Shown here: positions 34,401 to 48,300 of the stretch, piece after piece | Layout: the number at the start of each line of letters is the position of its first letter | Position numbering within the stretch: position 1 is the first letter of the stretch | Assembly (NCBI GenBank): GCA_036924085.1 | Contig: JAVGWX010000012.1 | Coordinates: 31,554,979 to 31,618,978, forward strand | Origin: Ariolimax columbianus | Lineage: Eukaryota > Mollusca > Gastropoda > Stylommatophora > Arionidae | Direction: 5' to 3' | DNA: 64,000 nt | Made by a program: the position numbers and the translations under genes | The notes under the pieces: generated by a model | Told to the model about the DNA's origin: nothing | What the model saw: only the letters and a program-made list of their open reading frames with translations | Database searches by the model: none

Positions 34401-37400
34401 ATGGCTGCAGGCTAAGACATGAGTAGATGGCTGCAGGCTAAGACATGAGTAGATGGAAGCAGGCTAAGACATGAGTAGATGGAAGCAGGCTAAGACATGA
34501 GTAGATGGAAGCAGGCTAAGACATGAGTAGATGGAAACAGGCTAAGACATGAGTAGATGGAAACAGGCTAAGACATAAGTAGATGGAAGCAGGCTAAGAC
34601 ATGAGTAGATGGAAGCAGGCTAAGACACGAGTAGATGGAAGCAGGCTAAGACATGAGTAGATGGAAGCAGGCTAAGACATGAGTAGATGGCTGCAGGCTA
34701 AAACATGAGTAGATGGAAGCAGGCTAAGACATGAGTAGATGGAAGCAGGCTAAGACATGAGTAGATGGAAGCAGGCTAAGACATGAGTAGATGGAAGCAG
34801 GCTAAGACATGAGTAGATGGAAGCAGGCTAAGACATGAGTAGATGGAAGCAGGCTAAGACATGAGTAGATGGAAGCAGGTTAAGACATGAGTAGATGGAA
34901 GCAGGCTAAGACATGAGTAGATGGCTGCAGGCTAAGACATGAGTAGATGGCTGCAGGCTAAGACATGAGTAGATGGCTGCAGGCTAAGACATGAGTAGAT
35001 GGCTGCAGGCTAAGACATGAGTAGATGGAAGCAGGCTAAGAAAGGGGTAGATGGAAGCAGGCTAAGACATGAGTAGATGGAAGCAGGCTAAGACATGAGT
35101 AGATGGAAGCAGGCTAAGACATGAGTAGATGGAAGCAGGCTAAAACATGAGTAGATGGCTGCAGGCTAAGACATGAGTAGATGGCTGCAGGCTAAAACAT
35201 GAGAAGATGAAAGCAGGCTAAGACAGGAGTAGATGGAAGCAGGCTAAGACATGAGTAGATGGCTGCAGGCTAAGACATGAGTAGATGGAAGCAGGCTAAG
35301 ACATGAGTAGATGGAAGCAGGCTAAGACATGAGTAGATGGCTGCAGGCTAAAACATGAGTAGATGGAAGCAGGCTAAGACATGAGTAGATGGAAACAGGC
35401 TAAGACATGAGTAGATGGAAACAGGCTAAGACATGAGTAGATGGAAGCAGGCTAAGACATGAGTAGATGGAAGCAGGCTAAGACGAGTAGATGGAAGCAG
35501 GCTAAGACATGAGTAGATGGCTGCAGGCTAAGACATGAGTAGATGGCTGCAGGCTAAAACATGAGTAGATGGAAGCAGGCTAAGACATGAGTAGATGGAA
35601 GCAGGCTAAGACATGAGTAGATGGCTGCAGGCTAAGACATGAGTAAATGGAAGCAGGCTAAGACATGAGTAGATGGAAGCAGGCTAAGACATGAGTAGAT
35701 GGAAGCAGGCTAAGACATGAGTAGATGGAAACAGGCTAAGACATGAGTAGATGGAAACAGGCTAAGACATGAGTAGATGGAAACAGGCTAAGACATGAGT
35801 AGATGGAAGCAGGCTAAGACATAAGTAGATGGAAGCAGGCTAAGACATGAGTAGATGGAAACAGGCTAAGACATGAGTAGATGGAAACAGGCTAAGACAT
35901 GAGTAGATGGAAGCAGGCTAAGACACTAGTAGATGGAAGCAGGCTAAAACATGAGTAGATGGAAGCAGGCTAAGACATGAGTAGATGGAAGCAGGCTAAG
36001 ACATGAGTAGATGGCTGCAGGCTAAGACATGAGTAGATGGCTGCAGGCTAAGACATGAGTAGATGGAAGCAGGCTAAGACATGAGTAGATGGAAGCAGGC
36101 TAAGACATGAGTAGATGGAAGCAGGCTAAGACATGAGTAGATGGAAACAGGCTAAGACATGAGTAGATGGAAACAGGCTAAGACATGAGTAGATGGAAGC
36201 AGGCTAAGACATAAGTAGATGGAAGCAGGCTAAGACATGAGTAGATGGAAGCAGGCTAAGACATGAGTAGATGGAAGCAGGCTAAGACATGAGTAGATGG
36301 AAGCAGGCTAAGACATGAGTAGATGGAAGCAGGCTAAGACATGAGTAGATGGAAGCAGGCTAAGACATGAGTAGATGGAAACAGGCTAAGACGTGAGTAG
36401 ATGGAAGCAGGCTAAGACATGAGTAGATGGAAGCAGGCTAAGACATGAGTAGATGGAAGCAGGCTAAGACATGAGTAGATGGAAACAGGCTAAGACATGA
36501 GTAGATGGAAACAGGCTAAGACATAAGTAGAGGGAAGCAGGCTAAGACACGAGTAGATGGAAGCAGGCTAAGACACGAGTAGATGGAAGCAGGCTAAGAC
36601 ATGAGTAGATGGAAGCAGGCTAAGACATGAGTAGATGGCTGCAGGCTAAGACATGAGTAGATGGCTGCAGGCTAAGACATGAGTAGATGGAAGCAGGCTA
36701 AGACATGAGTAGATGGCTGCAGGCTAAGACATGAGTAGATGGAAGCAGGCTAAGACATGAGTAGATGGCTGCAGGCTAAGACATGAGTAGATGGCTGCAG
36801 GCTAAGACATGAGTAGATGGAAGCAGGCTAAGACATGAGTAGATGGAAGCAGGCTAAGACATGAGTAGATGGAAGCAGGCTAAGACATGAGTAGATGGCT
36901 GCAGGCTAAGACATGAGTAGATGGAAGCAGGCTAAAACACGAGTAGATGGAAGCAGGCTAAGACATGAGTAGATGGCTGCAGGCTAAAACATGAGTAGAT
37001 GGAAGCAGGCTAAGACATGAGTAGATGGCTGCAGGCTAAAACATGAGTAGATGGAAGCAGGCTAAGACATGAGTAGATGGAAGCAGGCTAAGACATGAGT
37101 AGATGGAAGCAGGCTAAGACATGAGTAGATGGAAACAGGCTAAGACATGAGTAGATGGAAACAGGCTAAGACATGAGTAGATGGAAGCAGGCTAAGACAT
37201 GAGTAGATGGAAGCAGGCTAAGACATAAGTAGATGGAAACAGGCTAAGACATGAGTAGATGGAAGCAGGCTAAGACATGAGTAGATAGAAGCAGGCTAAG
37301 ACGAGTAGATGGAAGCAGGCTAAGACATGAGTAGATGGCTGCAGGCTAAGACATGAGTAGATGGCTGCAGGCTAAAACATGAGTAGATGGAAGCAGGCTA

Positions 37401-38864
37401 AGACATGAGTAGATGGAAGCAGGCTAAGACATGAGTAGATGGCTGCAGGCTAAGACATGAGTAGATGGAAGCAGGCTAAGACATGAGTAGATGGAAGCAG
37501 GCTAAAACATGAGTAGATGGCTGCAGGCTAAGACATGAGTAGATGGAAGCAGGCTAAGACATGAGTAGATGGAAACAGGCTAAGACATGAGTAGATGGAA
37601 GCAGGCTAAGACATGAGTAGATGGAAGCAGGCTAAGACATGAGTAGATGGAAGCAGGCTAAGACATGAGTAGATGGCTGCAGGCTAAGACATGAGTAGAT
37701 GGAAACAGGCTAAGACATGAGTAGATGGAAGCAGGCTAAAACATGAGTAGATGGAAGCAGGCTAAGACATGAGTAGATGGAAGCAGGCTAAGACATAAGT
37801 AGATGGAAGCAGGCTAAGACATGAGTAGATGGAAGCAGGCTAAGACATGAGTAGATAGAAGCAGGCTAAGACGAGTAGATGGAAGCAGGCTAAGACATGA
37901 GTAGATGGCTGCAGGCTAAGACATGAGTAGATGGCTGCAGGCTAAAACATGAGTAGATGGAAGCAGGCTAAGACATGAGTAGATGGAAGCAGGCTAAGAC
38001 ATGAGTAGATGGCTGCAGGCTAAGACATGAGTAGATGGCTGCAGGCTAAGACATGAGTAGATGGCTGCAGGCTAAGACATGAGTAGATGGCTGCAGGCTA
38101 AGACATGAGTAGATGGCTGCAGGCTAAGACATGAGTAGATGGAAGCAGGCTAAGAAAGGGGTAGATGGAAGCAGGCTAAGACATGAGTAGATGGCTGCAG
38201 GCTAAGACATGAGTAGATGGAAGCAGGCTAAGACATGAGTAGATGGAAGCAGGCTAAAACATGAGTAGATGGAAACAGGCTAAGACATGAGTAGATGGAA
38301 GCAGGCTAAGACATGAGTAGATGGAAGCAGGCTAAGACATGAGTAGATGGAAGCAGGCTAAGACATGAGTAGATGGAAGCAGGCTAAAACATGAGTAGAT
38401 GGAAACAGGCTAAGACATGAGTAGATGGAAGCAGGCTAAGACACGAGTAGATGGAAGCAGGCTAAGACATGAGTAGATGGAAGCAGGCTAAGACATGAGT
38501 AGATGGAAACAGGCTAAGACATGAGTAGATGGAAGCAGGCTAAGACATGAGTAGATGGAAGCAGGCTAAGACATGAGTAGATGGAAGCAGGCTAAGACAT
38601 GAGTAGATGGCTGCAGGCTAAGACATGAGTAGATGGAAACAGGCTAAGACATGAGTAAATGGAAGCAGGCTAAAACATGAGTAGATGGAAGCAGGCTAAG
38701 ACATGAGTAGATGGAAGCAGGCTAAGACATGAGTAGATGGAAGCAGGCTAAGACATGAGTAGATGGAAGCAGGCTAAGACATGAGTAGATGGAAGCAGGC
38801 TAAGACATGAGTAGATGGAAACAGGCTAAGACATGAGTAGATGGAAACAGGCTAAGACATAAGT

Positions 38865-41800
38865 AGAGGGAAGCAGGCTAAGACACGAGTAGATGGAAGC
38901 AGGCTAAGACACGAGTAGATGGAAGCAGGCTAAGACATGAGTAGATGGAAGCAGGCTAAGACATGAGTAGATGGCTGCAGGCTAAGACATGAGTAGATGG
39001 CTGCAGGCTAAGACATGAGTAGATGGAAGCAGGCTAAGACATGAGTAGATGGCTGCAGGCTAAGACATGAGTAGATGGAAGCAGGCTAAGACATGAGTAG
39101 ATGGCTGCAGGCTAAGACATGAGTAGATGGCTGCAGGCTAAGACATGAGTAGATGGAAGCAGGCTAAGACATGAGTAGATGGAAGCAGGCTAAGACATGA
39201 GTAGATGGAAGCAGGCTAAGACATGAGTAGATGGCTGCAGGCTAAGACATGAGTAGATGGAAGCAGGCTAAAACACGAGTAGATGGAAGCAGGCTAAGAC
39301 ATGAGTAGATGGCTGCAGGCTAAAACATGAGTAGATGGAAGCAGGCTAAGACATGAGTAGATGGCTGCAGGCTAAAACATGAGTAGATGGAAGCAGGCTA
39401 AGACATGAGTAGATGGAAGCAGGCTAAGACATGAGTAGATGGAAGCAGGCTAAGACATGAGTAGATGGAAACAGGCTAAGACATGAGTAGATGGAAACAG
39501 GCTAAGACATGAGTAGATGGAAGCAGGCTAAGACATGAGTAGATGGAAGCAGGCTAAGACATAAGTAGATGGAAGCAGGCTAAGACATGAGTAGATGGAA
39601 GCAGGCTAAGACATGAGTAGATAGAAGCAGGCTAAGACGAGTAGATGGAAGCAGGCTAAGACATGAGTAGATGGCTGCAGGCTAAGACATGAGTAGATGG
39701 CTGCAGGCTAAAACATGAGTAGATGGAAGCAGGCTAAGACATGAGTAGATGGAAGCAGGCTAAGACATGAGTAGATGGCTGCAGGCTAAGACATGAGTAG
39801 ATGGCTGCAGGCTAAGACATGAGTAGATGGAAGCAGGCTAAGACATGAGTAGATGGAAGCAGGCTAAAACATGAGTAGATGGCTGCAGGCTAAGACATGA
39901 GTAGATGGAAGCAGGCTAAGACATGAGTAGATGGAAACAGGCTAAGACATGAGTAGATGGAAGCAGGCTAAGACATGAGTAGATGGAAGCAGGCTAAGAC
40001 ATGAGTAGATGGAAGCAGGCTAAGACATGAGTAGATGGCTGCAGGCTAAGACATGAGTAGATGGAAACAGGCTAAGACATGAGTAGATGGAAGCAGGCTA
40101 AAACATGAGTAGATGGAAGCAGGCTAAGACATGAGTAGATGGAAGCAGGCTAAGACATAAGTAGATGGAAGCAGGCTAAGACATGAGTAGATGGAAGCAG
40201 GCTAAGACATGAGTAGATAGAAGCAGGCTAAGACGAGTAGATGGAAGCAGGCTAAGACATGAGTAGATGGCTGCAGGCTAAGACATGAGTAGATGGCTGC
40301 AGGCTAAAACATGAGTAGATGGAAGCAGGCTAAGACATGAGTAGATGGAAGCAGGCTAAGACATGAGTAGATGGCTGCAGGCTAAGACATGAGTAGATGG
40401 CTGCAGGCTAAGACATGAGTAGATGGCTGCAGGCTAAGACATGAGTAGATGGCTGCAGGCTAAGACATGAGTAGATGGCTGCAGGCTAAGACATGAGTAG
40501 ATGGAAGCAGGCTAAGAAAGGGGTAGATGGAAGCAGGCTAAGACATGAGTAGATGGCTGCAGGCTAAGACATGAGTAGATGGAAGCAGGCTAAGACATGA
40601 GTAGATGGAAGCAGGCTAAAACATGAGTAGATGGAAACAGGCTAAGACATGAGTAGATGGAAGCAGGCTAAGACATGAGTAGATGGAAGCAGGCTAAGAC
40701 ATGAGTAGATGGAAGCAGGCTAAGACATGAGTAGATGGAAGCAGGCTAAAACATGAGTAGATGGAAACAGGCTAAGACATGAGTAGATGGAAGCAGGCTA
40801 AGACACGAGTAGATGGAAGCAGGCTAAGACATGAGTAGATGGAAGCAGGCTAAGACATGAGTAGATGGAAACAGGCTAAGACATGAGTAGATGGAAGCAG
40901 GCTAAGACATGAGTAGATGGAAGCAGGCTAAGACATGAGTAGATGGAAGCAGGCTAAGACATGAGTAGATGGCTGCAGGCTAAGACATGAGTAGATGGAA
41001 ACAGGCTAAGACATGAGTAAATGGAAGCAGGCTAAAACATGAGTAGATGGAAGCAGGCTAAGACATGAGTAGATGGAAGCAGGCTAAGACATGAGTAGAT
41101 GGAAGCAGGCTAAGACATGAGTAGATGGAAGCAGGCTAAGACATGAGTAGATGGCTGCAGGCTAAGACATGAGTAGATGGAAGCAGGCTAAGACATGAGT
41201 AGATGGAAGCAGGCTAAAACATGAGTAGATGGAAGCAGGCTAAGACATGAGTAGATGGAAGCAGGCTAAGACATGAGTAGATGGAAGCAGGCTAAGACAT
41301 GAGTAGATGGAAGCAGGCTAAGACATGAGTAGATGGCTGCAGGCTAAGACATGAGTAGATGGAAGCAGGCTAAGACATGAGTAGATGGAAGCAGGCTAAG
41401 ACATGAGTAGATGGCTGCAGACTAAAACATGAGTAGATGGCTGCAGGCTAAGACATGAGTAGATGGCTGCAGGCTAAAACATGAGTAAATGGAAGCAGGC
41501 TAAGACAGGAGTAGATGGAAGCAGGCTAAGACATGAGTAGATGGCTGCAGGCTAAGACATGAGTAGATGGAAGCAGGCTAAGACATGAGTAGATGGAAGC
41601 AGGCTAAGACATGAGTAGATGGAAGCAGGCTAAGACATGAGTAGATGGAAGCAGGCTAAGACATGAGTAGATGGAAGCAGGCTAAGACATGAGTAGATGG
41701 AAACAGGCTAAGACGTGAGTAGATGGAAGCAGGCTAAGACATGAGTAGATGGAAGCAGGCTAAGACATGAGTAGATGGAAGCAGGCTAAGACATGAGTAG

Positions 41801-44571
41801 ATGGAAACAGGCTAAGACATGAGTAGATGGAAACAGGCTAAGACATAAGTAGAGGGAAGCAGGCTAAGACACGAGTAGATGGAAGCAGGCTAAGACACGA
41901 GTAGATGGAAGCAGGCTAAGACATGAGTAGATGGAAGCAGGCTAAGACATGAGTAGATGGCTGCAGGCTAAGACATGAGTAGATGGCTGCAGGCTAAGAC
42001 ATGAGTAGATGGAAGCAGGCTAAGACATGAGTAGATGGCTGCAGGCTAAGACATGAGTAGATGGAAGCAGGCTAAGACATGAGTAGATGGCTGCAGGCTA
42101 AGACATGAGTAGATGGCTGCAGGCTAAGACATGAGTAGATGGAAGCAGGCTAAGACATGAGTAGATGGAAGCAGGCTAAGACATGAGTAGATGGAAGCAG
42201 GCTAAGACATGAGTAGATGGCTGCAGGCTAAGACATGAGTAGATGGAAGCAGGCTAAAACACGAGTAGATGGAAGCAGGCTAAGACATGAGTAGATGGCT
42301 GCAGGCTAAAACATGAGTAGATGGAAGCAGGCTAAGACATGAGTAGATGGCTGCAGGCTAAAACATGAGTAGATGGAAGCAGGCTAAGACATGAGTAGAT
42401 GGAAGCAGGCTAAGACATGAGTAGATGGAAGCAGGCTAAGACATGAGTAGATGGAAACAGGCTAAGACATGAGTAGATGGAAACAGGCTAAGACATGAGT
42501 AGATGGAAGCAGGCTAAGACATAAGTAGATGGAAGCAGGCTAAGACATGAGTAGATGGAAGCAGGCTAAGACATGAGTAGATAGAAGCAGGCTAAGACGA
42601 GTAGATGGAAGCAGGCTAAGACATGAGTAGATGGCTGCAGGCTAAGACATGAGTAGATGGCTGCAGGCTAAAACATGAGTAGATGGAAGCAGGCTAAGAC
42701 ATGAGTAGATGGAAGCAGGCTAAGACATGAGTAGATGGCTGCAGGCTAAGACATGAGTAGATGGCTGCAGGCTAAGACATGAGTAGATGGAAGCAGGCTA
42801 AGACATGAGTAGATGGAAGCAGGCTAAAACATGAGTAGATGGCTGCAGGCTAAGACATGAGTAGATGGAAGCAGGCTAAGACATGAGTAGATGGAAACAG
42901 GCTAAGACATGAGTAGATGGAAGCAGGCTAAGACATGAGTAGATGGAAGCAGGCTAAGACATGAGTAGATGGAAGCAGGCTAAGACATGAGTAGATGGCT
43001 GCAGGCTAAGACATGAGTAGATGGAAACAGGCTAAGACATGAGTAGATTGAAGCAGGCTAAAACATGAGTAGATGGAAGCAGGCTAAGACATGAGTAGAT
43101 GGAAGCAGGCTAAGACATAAGTAGATGGAAGCAGGCTAAGACATGAGTAGATGGAAGCAGGCTAAGACATGAGTAGATAGAAGCAGGCTAAGACGAGTAG
43201 ATGGAAGCAGGCTAAGACATGAGTAGATGGCTGCAGGCTAAGACATGAGTAGATGGCTGCAGGCTAAAACATGAGTAGATGGAAGCAGGCTAAGACATGA
43301 GTAGATGGAAGCAGGCTAAGACATGAGTAGATGGCTGCAGGCTAAGACATGAGTAGATGGCTGCAGGCTAAGACATGAGTAGATGGCTGCAGGCTAAGAC
43401 ATGAGTAGATGGCTGCAGGCTAAGACATGAGTAGATGGCTGCAGGCTAAGACATGAGTAGATGGAAGCAGGCTAAGAAAGGGGTAGATGGAAGCAGGCTA
43501 AGACATGAGTAGATGGCTGCAGGCTAAGACATGAGTAGATGGAAGCAGGCTAAGACATGAGTAGATGGAAGCAGGCTAAAACATGAGTAGATGGAAACAG
43601 GCTAAGACATGAGTAGATGGAAGCAGGCTAAGACATGAGTAGATGGAAGCAGGCTAAGACATGAGTAGATGGAAGCAGGCTAAGACATGAGTAGATGGAA
43701 GCAGGCTAAAACATGAGTAGATGGAAACAGGCTAAGACATGAGTAGATGGAAGCAGGCTAAGACACGAGTAGATGGAAGCAGGCTAAGACATGAGTAGAT
43801 GGAAGCAGGCTAAGACATGAGTAGATGGAAACAGGCTAAGACATGAGTAGATGGAAGCAGGCTAAGACATGAGTAGATGGAAGCAGGCTAAGACATGAGT
43901 AGATGGAAGCAGGCTAAGACATGAGTAGATGGCTGCAGGCTAAGACATGAGTAGATGGAAACAGGCTAAGACATGAGTAAATGGAAGCAGGCTAAAACAT
44001 GAGTAGATGGAAGCAGGCTAAGACATGAGTAGATGGAAGCAGGCTAAGACATGAGTAGATGGAAGCAGGCTAAGACATGAGTAGATGGAAGCAGGCTAAG
44101 ACATGAGTAGATGGCTGCAGGCTAAGACATGAGTAGATGGAAGCAGGCTAAGACATGAGTAGATGGAAGCAGGCTAAAACATGAGTAGATGGAAGCAGGC
44201 TAAGACATGAGTAGATGGAAGCAGGCTAAGACATGAGTAGATGGAAGCAGGCTAAGACATGAGTAGATGGAAGCAGGCTAAGACATGAGTAGATGGCTGC
44301 AGGCTAAGACATGAGTAGATGGAAGCAGGCTAAGACATGAGTAGATGGAAGCAGGCTAAGACATGAGTAGATGGCTGCAGACTAAAACATGAGTAGATGG
44401 CTGCAGGCTAAGACATGAGTAGATGGCTGCAGGCTAAAACATGAGTAAATGGAAGCAGGCTAAGACAGGAGTAGATGGAAGCAGGCTAAGACATGAGTAG
44501 ATGGCTGCAGGCTAAGACATGAGTAGATGGAAGCAGGCTAAGACATGAGTAGATGGAAGCAGGCTAAGACA
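38865..44571. repeat. Tandem higher-order duplication of about 2.96 kb inside the array
   Basis: TAGAGGGAAG lies at 38865/41851, GAAAGGGG at 40513/43473 (TAAG position), GCAGACTAAAAC at 41421/44381 and GACAGGAG at 41501/44461. The offset is 2,960 bp over most of the block. One difference was noticed: GATTGAAG at 43047, where the other copy has GATGGAAG. Related blocks start near 36529 and 48235, and another GAAAGGGG/GCAGACTAAAAC pair is at 52997/53905. Confidence 0.85.
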
Positions 44572-45341
44572 TGAGTAGATGGCTGCAGGCTAAAACATGA
44601 GTAGATGGAAGCAGGCTAAGACATGAGTAGATGGAAGCAGGCTAAGACATGAGTAGATGGAAGCAGGCTAAGACATGAGTAGATGGAAACAGGCTAAGAC
44701 ATGAGTAGATGGAAACAGGCTAAGACATGAGTAGATGGAAGCAGGCTAAGACATGAGTAGATGGAAGCAGGCTAAGACATAAGTAGATGGAAGCAGGCTA
44801 AGACATGAGTAGATGGAAGCAGGCTAAGACATGAGTAGATGGAAGCAGGCTAAGACGAGTAGATGGAAGCAGGCTAAGACATGAGTAGATGGCTGCAGGC
44901 TAAGACATGAGTAGATGGCTGCAGGCTAAAACATGAGTAGATGGAAGCAGGCTAAGACATGAGTAGATGGAAGCAGGCTAAGACATGAGTAGATGGAAGC
45001 AGGCTAAGACATGAGTAGATGGAAGCAGGCTAAGACATGAGTAGATGGAAGCAGGCTAAGACATGAGTAGATGGAAACAGGCTAAGACATGAGTAGATGG
45101 AAACAGGCTAAGACATGAGTAGATGGAAGCAGGCTAAGACATAAGTAGATGGAAGCAAGCTAAGACATGAGTAGATGGAAGCAGGCTAAGACATGAGTAG
45201 ATGGAAGCAGGCTAAGACATGAGTAGATGGAAGCAGGCTAAGACATGAGTAGATGGCTGCAGGCTAAGACATGAGTAGATGGAAGCAGGCTAAGACATGA
45301 GTAGATGGAAGCAGGCTAAGACATGAGTAGATGGCTGCAGA
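44381..45341. repeat. 960-bp sub-block duplication inside the array
   Basis: GCAGACTAAAAC recurs after exactly 960 bp at 44381/45341 and at 53905/54865, and after 934 bp (one unit fewer) at 50843/51777. This is a shorter level of higher-order organisation nested in the 2.96-kb blocks. Confidence 0.75.
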
Positions 45342-48300
45342 CTAAAACATGAGTAGATGGCTGCAGGCTAAGACATGAGTAGATGGCTGCAGGCTAAAAC
45401 ATGAGTAAATGGAAGCAGGCTAAGACAGGAGTAGATGGAAGCAGGCTAAGACATGAGTAGATGGCTGCAGGCTAAGACATGAGTAGATGGAAGCAGGCTA
45501 AGACATGAGTAGATGGAAGCAGGCTAAGACATGAGTAGATGGCTGCAGGCTAAAACATGAGTAGATGGAAGCAGGCTAAGACATGAGCAGATGGAAGCAG
45601 GCTAAGACATGAGTAGATGGAAGCAGGCTAAGACATGAGTAGATGGAAGCAGGCTAAGACATGAGTAGATGGCTGCAGGCTAAGACATGAGTAGATGGCT
45701 GCAGGCTAAAACATGAGAAGATGGAAGCAGGCTAAGACATGAGTAGATGGAAGCAGGCTAAGACATGAGTAGATGGCTGCAGGCTAAGACATGAGTAGAT
45801 GGAAGCAGGCTAAGACATGAGTAGATGGAAGCAGGCTAAGACATGAGTAGATGGCTGCAGGCTAAAACATGAGTAGATGGAAGCAGGCTAAGACATGAGT
45901 AGATGGAAACAGGCTAAGACATGAGTAGATGGAAACAGGCTAAGACATGAGTAGATGGAAGCAGGCTAAGACATGAGTAGATGGAAGCAGGCTAAGACGA
46001 GTAGATGGAAGCAGGCTAAGACATGAGTAGATGGCTGCAGGCTAAGACATGAGTAGATGGCTGCAGGCTAAAACATGAGTAGATGGAAGCAGGCTAAGAC
46101 ATGAGTAGATGGAAGCAGGCTAAGACATGAGTAGATGGAAGCAGGCTAAGACATAAGTAGATGGAAGCAAGCTAAGACATGAGTAGATGGAAGCAGGCTA
46201 AGACATGAGTAGATGGAAGCAGGCTAAGACATGAGTAGATGGAAGCAGGCTAAGACATGAGTAGATGGAAGCAGGCTAAGACATGAGTAGATGGAAACAG
46301 GCTAAGACATGAGTAGATGGAAACAGGCTAAGACATGAGTAGATGGAAGCAGGCTAAGACATAAGTAGATGGAAGCAAGCTAAGACATGAGTAGATGGAA
46401 GCAGGCTAAGACATGAGTAGATGGAAGCAGGCTAAGACATGAGTAGATGGAAGCAGGCTAAGACATGAGTAGATGGAAGCAGGCTAAGACATGAGTAGAT
46501 GGAAGCAGGCTAAGACATGAGTAGATGGCTGCAGACTAAAACATGAGTAGATGGCTGCAGGCTAAGACATGAGTAGATGGCTGCAGGCTAAAACATGAGT
46601 AAATGGAAGCAGGCTAAGACAGGAGTAGATGGAAGCAGGCTAAGACATGAGTAGATGGCTGCAGGCTAAGACATGAGTAGATGGAAGCAGGCTAAGACAT
46701 GAGTAGATGGAAGCAGGCTAAGACATGAGTAGATGGCTGCAGGCTAAAACATGAGTAGATGGAAGCAGGCTAAGACATGAGCAGATGGAAGCAGGCTAAG
46801 ACATGAGTAGATGGAAGCAGGCTAAGACATGAGTAGATGGAAGCAGGCTAAGACATGAGTAGATGGCTGCAGGCTAAGACATGAGTAGATGGCTGCAGGC
46901 TAAAACATGAGAAGATGGAAGCAGGCTAAGACAGGAGTAGATGGAAGCAGGCTAAGACATGAGTAGATGGCTGCAGGCTAAGACATGAGTAGATGGAAGC
47001 AGGCTAAGACATGAGTAGATGGAAGCAGGCTAAGACATGAGTAGATGGCTGCAGGCTAAAACATGAGTAGATGGAAGCAGGCTAAGACATGAGTAGATGG
47101 AAACAGGCTAAGACATGAGTAGATGGAAACAGGCTAAGACATGAGTAGATGGAAGCAGGCTAAGACATGAGTAGATGGAAGCAGGCTAAGACGAGTAGAT
47201 GGAAGCAGGCTAAGACATGAGTAGATGGCTGCAGGCTAAGACATGAGTAGATGGCTGCAGGCTAAAACATGAGTAGATGGAAGCAGGCTAAGACATGAGT
47301 AGATGGAAGCAGGCTAAGACATGAGTAGATGGCTGCAGGCTAAGACATGAGTAAATGGAAGCAGGCTAAGACATGAGTAGATGGAAGCAGGCTAAGACAT
47401 GAGTAGATGGAAGCAGGCTAAGACATGAGTAGATGGAAACAGGCTAAGACATGAGTAGATGGAAACAGACTAAGACATGAGTAGATGGAAACAGGCTAAG
47501 ACATGAGTAGATGGAAGCAGGCTAAGACATAAGTAGATGGAAGCAGGCTAAGACATGAGTAGATGGAAACAGGCTAAGACATGAGTAGATGGAAACAGGC
47601 TAAGACATGAGTAGATGGAAGCAGGCTAAGACACTAGTAGATGGAAGCAGGCTAAAACATGAGTAGATGGAAGCAGGCTAAGACATGAGTAGATGGAAGC
47701 AGGCTAAGACATGAGTAGATGGCTGCAGGCTAAGACATGAGTAGATGGCTGCAGGCTAAGACATGAGTAGATGGAAGCAGGCTAAGACGAGTAGATGGAA
47801 GCAGGCTAAGACATGAGTAGATGGAAGCAGGCTAAGACATGAGTAGATGGAAACAGGCTAAGACATGAGTAGATGGAAACAGGCTAAGACATGAGTAGAT
47901 GGAAGCAGGCTAAGACATAAGTAGATGGAAGCAGGCTAAGACATGAGTAGATGGAAGCAGGCTAAGACATGAGTAGATGGAAGCAGGCTAAGACATGAGT
48001 AGATGGAAGCAGGCTAAGACATGAGTAGATGGAAGCAGGCTAAGACATGAGTAGATGGAAGCAGGCTAAGACATGAGTAGATGGAAACAGGCTAAGACGT
48101 GAGTAGATGGAAGCAGGCTAAGACATGAGTAGATGGAAGCAGGCTAAGACATGAGTAGATGGAAGCAGGCTAAGACATGAGTAGATGGAAACAGGCTAAG
48201 ACATGAGTAGATGGAAACAGGCTAAGACATAAGTAGAGGGAAGCAGGCTAAGACACGAGTAGATGGAAGCAGGCTAAGACACGAGTAGATGGAAGCAGGC